Below are positions 1 through 9,222 of a stretch of 9,406 nucleotides of DNA, in pieces. Source of the stretch: Thermodesulfobacteriota bacterium. Lineage in GTDB: Bacteria > Desulfobacterota > Dissulfuribacteria > Dissulfuribacterales > UBA3076. The position numbers and the translations under genes were made by a program. The stretch covers positions 1 through 9,406 of the forward strand of contig QNAY01000022.1 in the NCBI GenBank assembly GCA_003645605.1. The letters run 5' to 3'. How positions within the stretch are numbered: position 1 is the stretch's first letter; every line of letters begins with the position of its first letter. The notes under the pieces are model-generated. The model searched no databases, was not told the origin of the DNA, and worked only from the letters and a program-made list of their open reading frames with translations.

Positions 1-123
1 ACAGGATTTTTTGTTGTATTCAAGGCGCGAGGAGCGAGCATAACGGGTTATGTGATCGACGAGCAACGAAGAAGACGGCAAAAAAGACATTAATTTGTTC
101 AAGTTATTTATTGTACGTTCCTA
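1..123. repeat. Non-coding region downstream of feoB with a palindrome-bearing, repeat-like element
   Basis: No gene is seen here. The stretch at about 11-90 is purine-rich with recurrent GCGAG/GACGAG words (around 27-31, 34-38 and 57-62). It is centred on a perfect inverted repeat, CATAAC (39-44) and GTTATG (47-52), separated by GG. The composition differs from the AT-rich flank at 90-123. In style it resembles short interspersed intergenic elements of deltaproteobacterial genomes, but this is pattern memory and only one copy lies in the window. It follows the feoB stop codon. It could fold into a short hairpin in the feo transcript, but no U-tract directly follows the palindrome, so it is not called a terminator. 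Confidence 0.35.
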
Positions 124-2304
124 TTAACTGAATCCTATTATCTTTCCCCCTTGATAGACGCAAAAAGCCGCAACCCATGCAAGTGATGTGCTGTATGTAA
201 TGCTGAATAAAGTCCATTTAAAGGAACCGGTCTCCTGCTTGATCGTCGCTACTGTTGCAATACAGGGCAGATATAAAAGGACAAAGACCATCATTGCCAG
301 GGCGGAAAGTGGCGTCATGTCAGATGATAACAGCGCGTTCTTGAGGGTATCTGATCCATCATCTCCAGCGAGATAAAGTATTCCCATAGTACTTACTACG
401 ATTTCCTTGGCTACAAAACCGGTAAGAAGAGCCACACTACCGCGCCAATCTATACCTAAGGGAGCAAACACAGGGGCAAGAACTTTCCCGATACGACCCA
501 TATAGGACCTTTCCATCTTTTCTGATTTCCGGGCCATTTCAAGCTCTGCTATAGCAGCATTTCGTTTTTTCTCGAGATGTTGCATGTCAAGTCCATTCGC
601 AGTTGTAATCTCAGTATTATATAAGGCACTAACACTATTGATTTCAGCAACATAATCGCGGGAATATTGTATGTTTCGGGGAAATGCCGAGAGTGTCCAT
701 ATCACAACAGAACCGATAAGTATCACACCGCCCATTTTTTTGAGAAACATCTTGCTGCGGTCCCACATATGAATTATCAGGCTTTTTACCATCGGGACCC
801 TGTAAGGAGGCAATTCCATAACAAACGGGGCATCGGCACCCCTTAAGAGAGTAGAACGAAATAGACGGCCTGTTACAATAGCAAGTATAATCCCGGCAAA
901 ATAAACACAAAAGATAACAGTGCCGGCATGGGCGCTAAAAAAAATACCTGTAAGTACGATATAAATTGGCAGCTTGGCCGAGCATGACATAAAGGGTGTA
1001 ATAAGTATGGTAAGGACGCGGTCTTTTTCGCTTTCGAGTGTGCGGGTCGCCATGATGGCAGGGACACTGCAGCCGAATCCCATAAGCATGGGTATAAAGG
1101 ATTTGCCGTGGAGCCCGATAAGATGCATTATTCTATCCATAAGAAAGGCGGCTCTTGACATATATCCTGTATCTTCAAAAAGAGCTATGCAAAAGAAAAG
1201 TATCAGGATATTCGGCAAAAAGACGATAACACTCCCTACTCCCGCAATTACTCCGTTTATAAGGAGATCTTTAAGGAGGCTATCCGGAAGAAGACCGTCT
1301 AATGATATTGAAAACCAGCTAACACTTGTATCTAACCATTCCATTGGATAGACTCCAAGTGAAAAGGTTAACTGGAACATTGCCCAGATAAAAAAGATAA
1401 AGATCGGAAACCCGATAAACCGGTTTGTCAGGACCATATCTATGTTTCGAGATATGTCGACACGCTGTTTTGTAATGGTTGTAAGAACTTCCTTTATTAT
1501 TCCGGCAATAAATCCATATCGCTCATCTGTCATTACTATTTCAGGATCATCATTAAAGCGGTCCGCAAGCAGTTCGCAGTGTAATTGAACTTCCTGAATA
1601 ATATTTTGGCCTTGATCTCCTGCCTTTTGAAGAACACGTTCCTTAACGATTTTATCATTTTCAAGGAGTTTTATTATTGTCCACCTTGTTTTATAAGGAA
1701 GTGATATTCCTGGGTCTTTTTCAATAAAGCTCCGGAGCTTTGAGATTGAATTCTCAATATCCTTGTTATATTTGACTTTACGTTTCCCTCTGGTATCTAC
1801 ATCTGACTCAGCCAGGTCTATGGCTTTTTTCAGAAGTGCATCTATGCCCTCGTTTTTGTTTCCGATTGTGAAGACTATGGGTAGATCCAGAAGTTCGGAG
1901 AGCTTTTCCGCATCGATTTTGATTCCCCGTGTACGGGCAATATCAGCCATGTTCAGGGCGAACAAAACCTTGCAATCAGTCTCCCTAAGCTGGGTTGCAA
2001 GATAAAGGCTTCGCTCCAGGTTGGAGGCATCAATAATATCGATTACAACATCAGGACATTCATCAAGTACGAAATCCCGTGCGATAATCTCTTCTACTGA
2101 AAAGGGTGTTAAACTGTAAGTTCCGGGAAGATCGATAATTTTAAGCTCATATCCGTATTTACTTACAATACCCTCTTTTTTTTCAACTGTTACGCCGGGC
2201 CAGTTCCCGACCTTCTGCCTGGTCCCGGTAATATTGTTGAATATTGTTGTCTTGCCTGAATTAGGGTTGCCCGCAAGGGCTATTGTAAGACTCTTTTGAG
2301 ACAT
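124..2304 (-). CDS. feoB: Ferrous iron transport protein B (FeoB), GTPase-coupled Fe(II) transporter
   Basis: FeoB imports Fe(II) across the inner membrane using an N-terminal G domain fused to a polytopic membrane domain. Visible G motifs are G1 GNPNSGKT (residues 12-19), G2 around PGVTVE (36-41), G3 DLPG (58-61) and G4 NMAD (118-121). A helical linker follows to about residue 285. The membrane part starts near 295 and holds the two Gate motifs, GFGCSVPAIMATRTLE (409-424) and PFMSCSAKLP (437-446), with the family-typical cysteines at 411 and 441. Further membrane helices lie near 448-480, 523-541 and 625-645, and in the C-terminal 60 residues. At 726 aa it is near full length (the E. coli protein is about 773). 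A charged loop at 543-605 lies between membrane segments. The ATG is preceded by AGGA about 7 nt upstream, and the gene starts 10 nt after feoA. It is the last gene of the operon. No feoC follows. Confidence 0.97.
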   Translation of the reverse strand: MSQKSLTIALAGNPNSGKTTIFNNITGTRQKVGNWPGVTVEKKEGIVSKYGYELKIIDLPGTYSLTPFSVEEIIARDFVLDECPDVVIDIIDASNLERSLYLATQLRETDCKVLFALNMADIARTRGIKIDAEKLSELLDLPIVFTIGNKNEGIDALLKKAIDLAESDVDTRGKRKVKYNKDIENSISKLRSFIEKDPGISLPYKTRWTIIKLLENDKIVKERVLQKAGDQGQNIIQEVQLHCELLADRFNDDPEIVMTDERYGFIAGIIKEVLTTITKQRVDISRNIDMVLTNRFIGFPIFIFFIWAMFQLTFSLGVYPMEWLDTSVSWFSISLDGLLPDSLLKDLLINGVIAGVGSVIVFLPNILILFFCIALFEDTGYMSRAAFLMDRIMHLIGLHGKSFIPMLMGFGCSVPAIMATRTLESEKDRVLTILITPFMSCSAKLPIYIVLTGIFFSAHAGTVIFCVYFAGIILAIVTGRLFRSTLLRGADAPFVMELPPYRVPMVKSLIIHMWDRSKMFLKKMGGVILIGSVVIWTLSAFPRNIQYSRDYVAEINSVSALYNTEITTANGLDMQHLEKKRNAAIAELEMARKSEKMERSYMGRIGKVLAPVFAPLGIDWRGSVALLTGFVAKEIVVSTMGILYLAGDDGSDTLKNALLSSDMTPLSALAMMVFVLLYLPCIATVATIKQETGSFKWTLFSITYSTSLAWVAAFCVYQGGKIIGFS

Positions 2305-2314
2305 AAAGACGTTC

Positions 2315-2542
2315 CTATTTTACGTCATCGACTGTTATTTGTGCGGCTTCTTCAACCCTGAGTGATAAATGATAACCCTTAACAATCAGTTCAAGAGGGT
2401 CTTTCAGCGGCGCATATTTCTCTATGTAAATTTCCGAACCCTTGATGATACCCATTTCAAGTACCCTCCTGCGCAGTGCGCCATTTCCACCTACACGGTT
2501 AATTACTCCGGCCTGGCCTTCCTTCATTTCGCTTAACAACAT
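2315..2542 (-). CDS. feoA: Ferrous iron transport protein A (FeoA), small SH3-like partner of FeoB
   Basis: This is a 75-aa cytoplasmic protein with the typical FeoA pattern: a short leader LLSEMKEGQAG, then RVGGNGALRRRVLEMGIIKGSEI, then a beta-rich half ending RVEEAAQITV. FeoA proteins are thought to act with FeoB in Fe(II) uptake; the exact mechanism is unsettled. The ATG at 2542 fits the family N-terminus. A TTG two codons upstream (2548) is an alternative. The GGGGA Shine-Dalgarno overlaps the stop codon of the upstream fusion gene and lies 5 nt from the TTG or 11 nt from the ATG, so the start is not settled. The gene sits between the Fur-FeoA fusion and feoB, so the operon encodes two FeoA domains. 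Confidence 0.95.
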   Translation of the reverse strand: MLLSEMKEGQAGVINRVGGNGALRRRVLEMGIIKGSEIYIEKYAPLKDPLELIVKGYHLSLRVEEAAQITVDDVK

Positions 2543-2557
2543 ATACAAATTTTTCCC

Positions 2558-3238
2558 CTAACTTTTCTTTGGCTCAACCAATACTTTTTGTGCCAACCCA
2601 CGTCCGATGACGTATCGTCTGCAATCCACGGCAACAACCATCTGTCCCTTGCCGGGACTGGTAATGACATCCAACTCGTCTCCCACTCTCAGGCCCATTG
2701 TCAATAAACGCATGCGCGCCCCCGCGCCCCCTGTGAAATCCTTGATTATGAGATGTTCACCCTGCTTGGCCATAACAAGAGACATGGGCTGTATACGTGT
2801 TTTAAGGCAGTTGGAACATATGCCATAGATTTCCGTTTTGTGCTGAAGCATGTGGAAACCGTAGGTGGCGGCAATCTGTATCTGGAGATTCTCAAGCCGT
2901 TGGTCCTCGAACTCAATAATATTCCTGCACTTTGTGCAAATCATATGGTCATGATGTTTCCCAAGATGCCTGTGCTCATAGCGCACCGGCCCATCTTCAA
3001 ACTTAATTTTTTTGGCAAAACCGAAGCGGCACATGAGCTTCAGCGTATCCCTTACAAAAGAGGACTCTAATTGATACCCGTTTTCATTAAGAAGCTCAAG
3101 CAGTTCATTGACTGTAACATGACGTTCGGTTTGAAGAAAAACTTCAAAGACCTTGAATCTTTCTTCAAAATTATCAATATGTTCCTGTTTGAAAAGCTTT
3201 TTGAACTGTTCCTTTTCCTGGATATGATTTTGTTTCAT
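2558..3238 (-). CDS. Fur-family regulator fused to a C-terminal FeoA domain
   Basis: The protein has 226 aa, against about 140-150 for ordinary Fur. Residues 1-148 are a Fur protein: a winged helix at about 25-90, then the metal and dimerisation half with HHDH (95-98), CTKC (C101, C104), IEFED (108-112), H133 and CSNC (C141, C144). The two CxxC pairs match the structural zinc site of Fur. Residues 149-226 are a complete FeoA-like SH3 domain: SLVMAKQGEHLIIKDF, then GGAGARMRLLTMGLRVGDEL (170-189), ending GRGLAQKVLVEP. It is therefore likely an iron-responsive repressor of this operon carrying a domain related to FeoB's partner. The fusion is one uninterrupted frame. The recognition helix reads SFVRDTL (60-66) where Fur usually has ATVYRTL, so operator preference may differ. 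The ATG follows AAGGGA. It is the first gene of the operon, which suggests autoregulation. The Fur and FeoA assignments are secure; the joint function is inferred. Confidence 0.93.
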   Translation of the reverse strand: MKQNHIQEKEQFKKLFKQEHIDNFEERFKVFEVFLQTERHVTVNELLELLNENGYQLESSFVRDTLKLMCRFGFAKKIKFEDGPVRYEHRHLGKHHDHMICTKCRNIIEFEDQRLENLQIQIAATYGFHMLQHKTEIYGICSNCLKTRIQPMSLVMAKQGEHLIIKDFTGGAGARMRLLTMGLRVGDELDVITSPGKGQMVVAVDCRRYVIGRGLAQKVLVEPKKS

Positions 3239-3261
3239 GAAGATCCCTTATTTAAAAATTT

Positions 3262-3306
3262 ATTGAGACATTTTTGCATTTCAATATATATTTCTCATAT
3301 TGTCAA
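3262..3306 (-). promoter_or_regulatory. Probable sigma70-type promoter of the feo operon with an overlapping inverted repeat
   Basis: On the minus strand a perfect -35 TTGACA (3306-3301) is followed by a 17-bp spacer and a -10-like TGAAAT (3283-3278, 4 of 6 matches). Transcription would start near 3271, giving a leader of about 33 nt before the fusion gene's ATG. An inverted repeat with 5-bp arms, ATTGA (3285-3281) and TCAAT (3266-3262), covers the -10 and the expected start site. That is where a repressor such as the first gene product would act. The sequence is AT-rich and the repeat is short, and it does not match the canonical Fur box, so the operator role is a guess. Confidence 0.45.
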
Positions 3307-3475
3307 AGAACATCTTTAGTCCCACAAACAAAAGTGCTGCAAGCACTGCCATTCTGACTGTTTCTTCATTCAAACGACAAAGGAGTCGCCTGCCGGTAAA
3401 AATCCTCTGAAAAGTCATGGGATAATAATGGTCAGCACACAAAATGCGAGGGTTCGCCAAACACGAAATTTTCAT
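3281..3475 (-). pseudogene. Possible eroded C-terminal tail of a TauE/SafE-like membrane permease (64-codon open frame)
   Basis: This minus-strand frame is open from an ATG at 3475. Its last 40 codons read like the C-terminus of a TauE/SafE (DUF81) permease: a basic turn TGRRLLCRLNEETVR followed by one hydrophobic helix, MAVLAALLFVGLKMFFDNM. Permeases of that family often end with a similar 'RRLxEExxR, one helix, GLKM' pattern. The first 25 codons are not membrane-like and overlap repeated hairpin sequence, so no complete gene is present. The stop codon lies inside the feo promoter. It could be a decayed gene remnant, a small single-helix protein, or a chance frame. The family link is from memory of the pattern and is weak. 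Confidence 0.25.
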
Positions 3476-3523
3476 CTGCGAGGGTGAAGAAATCCCTCGT
3501 CACGAACGTTTTGAGCGTTTTTT
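3445..3523. repeat. Repeated TGCGAGGGT and competing hairpins
   Basis: The 9-mer TGCGAGGGT occurs at 3445-3453 and again at 3477-3485. A single complementary CCCTCG lies at 3494-3499. It forms a perfect 6-bp stem with 3479-3484 (9-nt loop) and could alternatively pair with 3447-3452. A further short stem, AACG (3505-3508) with CGTT (3516-3519), is followed by a run of T to about 3523, which on the plus strand resembles a weak intrinsic terminator. No coding gene lies upstream on the plus strand inside this region, so a terminator role has no obvious client. The structure is seen directly; any regulatory role is speculation. Confidence 0.35.
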
Positions 3524-3608
3524 AATCAATATGCAACCACAGGAGCTAAAAAAGGAGTTTTTCAGCGTAATTATATCATGAATAAAAGCAACTATGAAGG
3601 GCAAGGTG

Positions 3609-3636
3609 TTGATTAGAAAGAACAATACCATAAGAT
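3609..3636 (+). promoter_or_regulatory. Candidate weak sigma70 promoter for the hybrid histidine kinase
   Basis: TTGATT (3609-3614, 4 of 6 matches to a -35) is followed after 16 bp by TAAGAT (3631-3636, 4 of 6 matches to a -10). The predicted start near 3643 would leave about 75 nt of leader before the kinase ATG. Matches of this quality are common by chance in AT-rich DNA. It is listed because it is the best-placed candidate upstream of the gene. Confidence 0.25.
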
Positions 3637-3705
3637 TGGTTGAAGGAGGGTTTTTAAGACTGATTGCAAGATTAATGAGAAAAACATTAAGTGCCGATTA
3701 TAATT

Positions 3706-3713
3706 AAGAGGTG
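3706..3713 (+). promoter_or_regulatory. Ribosome binding site that fixes the kinase start
   Basis: AAGAGGTG lies 4 nt before the ATG at 3718. The longer in-frame GTG at 3691 has no comparable site at correct spacing, so the ATG is preferred. Confidence 0.7.
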
Positions 3714-3717
3714 TTTT

Positions 3718-6511
<2,794 letters not shown>

Positions 6512-6513
<2 letters not shown>

Positions 6514-6535
6514 GAAGGAATTATCTGCGCTTCCT
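6512..6535. terminator. Short hairpin across the convergent kinase/holB stop codons
   Basis: AGGAAG (6512-6517) and CTTCCT (6530-6535) form a 6-bp stem with a 12-nt loop. It covers the kinase TAG and the holB TAA, which are only 7 bp apart. There is no clear T-run on either side, so a bidirectional terminator here is possible but weakly supported. Confidence 0.2.
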
Positions 6536-7558
6536 TATCCAGAAAATGAGAGCTGACTCTGCCAGGAACTCCCTGCTTATATTTCGCTCCAGCAGCCATT
6601 CCACTTTATCCAGCCACTGGCAATATTCGGCCAGATCCTGAGAGCTAAATCGATGTGAAATCGCCTGAAGCTCATTCTCGTAATCAGGATTGAAAAGTAT
6701 CTGAACACTTAGTTCCTTTTGTTCTTTACTGTCTTTCCTCCGGAGCCCTTTAAGCATCATCAGGTCCCTGAGAAAAGTACGGATTACCTGAACAGCAAGG
6801 AGGATACTCTCCCGTTTATTTGAAATCCGCTTTGCCAGGATAAATAGCATAAGAAGCGCCTTTCCCCTCTTACTTTTCAGAAAATCAAGCAAATCTTCCC
6901 GCACTGAAAGAACATCCTGCTTAAGCAAATCTTTGGCCTTTGAGATGCTGCCTTCTGAAAAACAGGCCAGAAATTGGGCAGAGTCAGAGGGGCAAAGTCT
7001 TTCTTCTTTAACGCGCTCCATAAGTGCGCCGACTGATAGGCCTTTACAATGTATTACCTGGCAGCGGGATACAATAGTGGGCAGGAGAGTCTTGACCGAG
7101 GTGGCTGTGAGGATAAAGTGGTTGCCGGCAGGGGGCTCTTCCAGGGTCTTCAAAAGGGCATTTGCAGCTGGAAGATTTATCTTTTGGGCCTCCAGTATGA
7201 GGCAGACTCTACGTTGAGCATCCAGAGGGGAAAAGGACAATGCCCTTTGCAGATCACGGATCTGGTCCAATTTTATCATTGCCCCTTGAGGCTTCAGGAT
7301 TACAAGATCAGGGTGGGTCCGGTGCTCAAACTTGAGGCACCCCGCGCAACTGCCGCATGGACTTGGAAGATCTTCTCCGAGATGTGGCTTTTCACACAGA
7401 AGCAGTTTCGCAAGGGAAAAGGCCAACGCCTCTTTACCAGCTCCGTGAGCTCCTACCAATAAATAGGCATGGGCCAAAAAGCCCTTTTTCATCATACGGC
7501 CAAAGACCCGGATGGGCCTTTCCCGGCCTGAAATATCAGCAGGCACTTGTCTGTTCAC
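6521..7558 (-). CDS. holB: DNA polymerase III subunit delta' (clamp-loader component)
   Basis: Delta' is part of the clamp loader that places the sliding clamp on primed DNA. The 345-aa protein shows the AAA+ layout of the family: ISGRERPI near the start, LAHAYLLVGAHGAGKE with the P-loop at 36-43, a zinc module with Cys55, 68, 71 and 74, then THPD, ANALLKTLEEPP (132-143) and SRCQ (164-167). The P-loop ends in GKE rather than GKS/T, consistent with delta' often being a poor or non-binder of ATP. The C-terminal third is helical and less conserved. The chosen GTG at 7558 overlaps the nadE stop as GTGA and has GGGAG just upstream, although only 3 nt away. A TTG at 7579 would add 7 residues, but the family motif starts close to the GTG. 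It is the last gene of its run. Confidence 0.92.
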   Translation of the reverse strand: MNRQVPADISGRERPIRVFGRMMKKGFLAHAYLLVGAHGAGKEALAFSLAKLLLCEKPHLGEDLPSPCGSCAGCLKFEHRTHPDLVILKPQGAMIKLDQIRDLQRALSFSPLDAQRRVCLILEAQKINLPAANALLKTLEEPPAGNHFILTATSVKTLLPTIVSRCQVIHCKGLSVGALMERVKEERLCPSDSAQFLACFSEGSISKAKDLLKQDVLSVREDLLDFLKSKRGKALLMLFILAKRISNKRESILLAVQVIRTFLRDLMMLKGLRRKDSKEQKELSVQILFNPDYENELQAISHRFSSQDLAEYCQWLDKVEWLLERNISREFLAESALIFWIRKRR

Positions 7559-9195
7559 ATTCTCCCATATCCATGGCAAACCGGATACCTGCGACCATAA
7601 CCGAAGGCCCTGGCAGTAACCCTTGGGCCCATAGGGACCTGATGACGTTTGTACTCGCTGTGATCAACCATCTGAACAATTTTATATACTGTCTCCGGAT
7701 TAAAACCCTGTGCGATTATCCGGTCAGGTGAGGTGTTCTGTTCCAGGTATTTTTCGAGTATCGCATCCAGGATATCATAGGGTGGAAGATTGTCCTGGTC
7801 CTTCTGCCCTGGCCTTAGCTCTGCTGAAGGGGCCTTTGTCAGCACCCGCTTGGGGATTATTTCTCCCCCTGAGTTAAGATATTCAGCCACCTTATAGACC
7901 ATGGTCTTGGGTAAATCCGATATAAGGGCAAAGCCCCCGCTCAAATCCCCATAGAGTGTGCAATACCCAACTGCAAGTTCCGACTTGTTGCCCGTAGAGA
8001 GTACCAGGTAGCCGAACTTGTTGGATATGGCCATGAGCAGGTTGCCTCTGATCCTGGCCTGTATGTTCTCCTCGGTAATATTTCGCTTTTTTCCGGAAAA
8101 AACCGGTTCAAGGGTCTTAAGATATGAATCAAAGATGTCTGATATGGGAATTGTAATGATCCGGATTTCCAGGTTTCGGGCCAAGGCCTCTGCGTCCTCA
8201 ATACTTGCTTCTGATGTATAAGGAGATGACATTATGACTCCAAGTACATTTTCAGGGCCAAGGGCCTGTGCGGCAACAGCGGCGGTTACAGAAGAATCTA
8301 TCCCGCCGCTCAGACCCAGCACGACCTTGCTGAAACCGCATCTGGTTGTGTAATCTTTCAGGCCCAGCTCCAAGGCCTTGATCACAGTCTCTTCCCTGGA
8401 AGCCGAGACCATATGCTTTTCACCTTGCAGAGCGTCTGTATCGACAGTGACCAAATCCTCTGTAAAATCCTTTGCCTGGGCCATAATCTTCCCTGTATGA
8501 TCAACGGCCATACTGCTACCATCAAATATCAGACAGTCCTGCCCTCCGACCGCATTGATATAAAAAAAGGGCCTGTGGTATTTGACGGCAAGGTGACTCA
8601 AGATATGATAACGAAAGGCGGCTTTTTCTATGTCAAATGGAGACGAATTTATTGTGATGAAGACATCAGTCCCCTTTTCCGCCAGTTCAGCCACAGGGTT
8701 CACAGGATAGTTATGTTCCGGGAAGATGTCGCCATCGTTCCAGATGTCCTCGCATATCGTAATGCCAAGAGAAAGTCCTTTGAAGGAGACCGGCACACTC
8801 CCGGTCCCGGGCTCAAAGTACCTGGTTTCATCAAAAATATCGTAGCTGGGAAGGAGCCGCTTGTGCACCTTGGCCAGGACGTTTCCCTCTTCAAACAGGA
8901 TGGCCGTATTGTGTATGGGTTTCCCTGTACTTTTGGTATTAAGTGAAACGCAACCACACAGGACGGCAATCCCTTTCACCTCAGACACCAGCCGATCCAT
9001 GGCCTTCAGGTTGTCCTGTATAAATTCTTTACGTTCAAGCAGGTCCCGCGGGGGATAACCACATACTGCAAACTCAGGGAATATGACCAATTCACACCCT
9101 TCATCCCCGGCCTTTCCGGCAAGTCGAACTATTTGGGCCACATTGTGCTTAAAGGCCCCTATTGTAGGATCGTACTGTGCCAGACCTATTTTCAC
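7555..9195 (-). CDS. nadE: Glutamine-hydrolysing NAD+ synthetase
   Basis: The enzyme amidates nicotinic acid adenine dinucleotide to NAD+, using ammonia released from glutamine. The 546-aa protein has both expected domains. The N-terminal nitrilase-type glutaminase carries the triad Glu41 (FPEF), Lys112 (HKRLLPSYDIFDE) and Cys148 (TICEDIW). The C-terminal synthetase has the ATP-pyrophosphatase loop LSGGIDSS (295-302), LSTGNKSELAVGYCTLYGD, and KAPSAELRPGQKDQDNLPPYDILD, closing with SEYKRHQVPMGPRV and GRRYPVCHGY. The GTG at 9195 gives the usual start MKIGLAQ and has GGTGA 5 nt upstream. The in-frame TTG (9207) and GTG (9204) would only add residues outside the family pattern. The stop overlaps the holB start. 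All key residues are present. Confidence 0.97.
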   Translation of the reverse strand: MKIGLAQYDPTIGAFKHNVAQIVRLAGKAGDEGCELVIFPEFAVCGYPPRDLLERKEFIQDNLKAMDRLVSEVKGIAVLCGCVSLNTKSTGKPIHNTAILFEEGNVLAKVHKRLLPSYDIFDETRYFEPGTGSVPVSFKGLSLGITICEDIWNDGDIFPEHNYPVNPVAELAEKGTDVFITINSSPFDIEKAAFRYHILSHLAVKYHRPFFYINAVGGQDCLIFDGSSMAVDHTGKIMAQAKDFTEDLVTVDTDALQGEKHMVSASREETVIKALELGLKDYTTRCGFSKVVLGLSGGIDSSVTAAVAAQALGPENVLGVIMSSPYTSEASIEDAEALARNLEIRIITIPISDIFDSYLKTLEPVFSGKKRNITEENIQARIRGNLLMAISNKFGYLVLSTGNKSELAVGYCTLYGDLSGGFALISDLPKTMVYKVAEYLNSGGEIIPKRVLTKAPSAELRPGQKDQDNLPPYDILDAILEKYLEQNTSPDRIIAQGFNPETVYKIVQMVDHSEYKRHQVPMGPRVTARAFGYGRRYPVCHGYGRM

Positions 9196-9222
9196 TTCAA
9201 TCACCAAATCACTAAATCATCA
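9192..9222 (-). repeat. Short degenerate tandem repeat at the nadE start
   Basis: Between the SUF stop codon and the nadE start the minus strand reads TTAGTGAT, TTGGTGAT, TGAAGTGA, three imperfect 8-nt units. They create several in-frame and out-of-frame GTG/TTG candidates. The middle unit supplies the GGTGA ribosome site for the GTG at 9195. It may have arisen by slippage. Confidence 0.4.

Larger units (their letters stand above)
3239..3717. other. Divergent intergenic region between the feo operon and the kinase gene
   Basis: About 480 bp separates the start codons of the Fur-FeoA gene and the kinase gene. Besides the feo promoter and the possible permease remnant, it holds a perfect 6-3-6 inverted repeat AGTGCT-GCA-AGCACT at 3333-3347, upstream of the feo -35. 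It also holds the repeated hairpin unit at 3445-3499 and a strong orphan Shine-Dalgarno-like AAGGAGGG at 3643-3650 with no suitable start codon at normal distance. Two tiny plus-strand frames of 12 and 10 codons (3578-3616 and 3675-3707) could be leader peptides, but neither has a well-placed ribosome site. No RNA gene was recognised. Confidence 0.5.

Noticed and set aside
974..1351. 125-codon plus-strand frame inside feoB
   Set aside because: It is antisense to the FeoB membrane domain and has no independent support.
3239..3330. Search for a canonical Fur box (TGATAAT-n-ATTATCA type)
   Set aside because: Only AT-rich partial matches were found. The inverted repeat at 3262-3285 has different spacing and arms.
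3643..3707. Strong AAGGAGGG followed by a 10-codon frame starting at 3675
   Set aside because: The distance from the Shine-Dalgarno to the ATG is about 24 nt, too far for initiation. No start codon exists at normal spacing.
8413..8946. 177-codon plus-strand open frame
   Set aside because: It lies entirely antisense to nadE, which has full family motifs. Its translation shows no recognisable domain.
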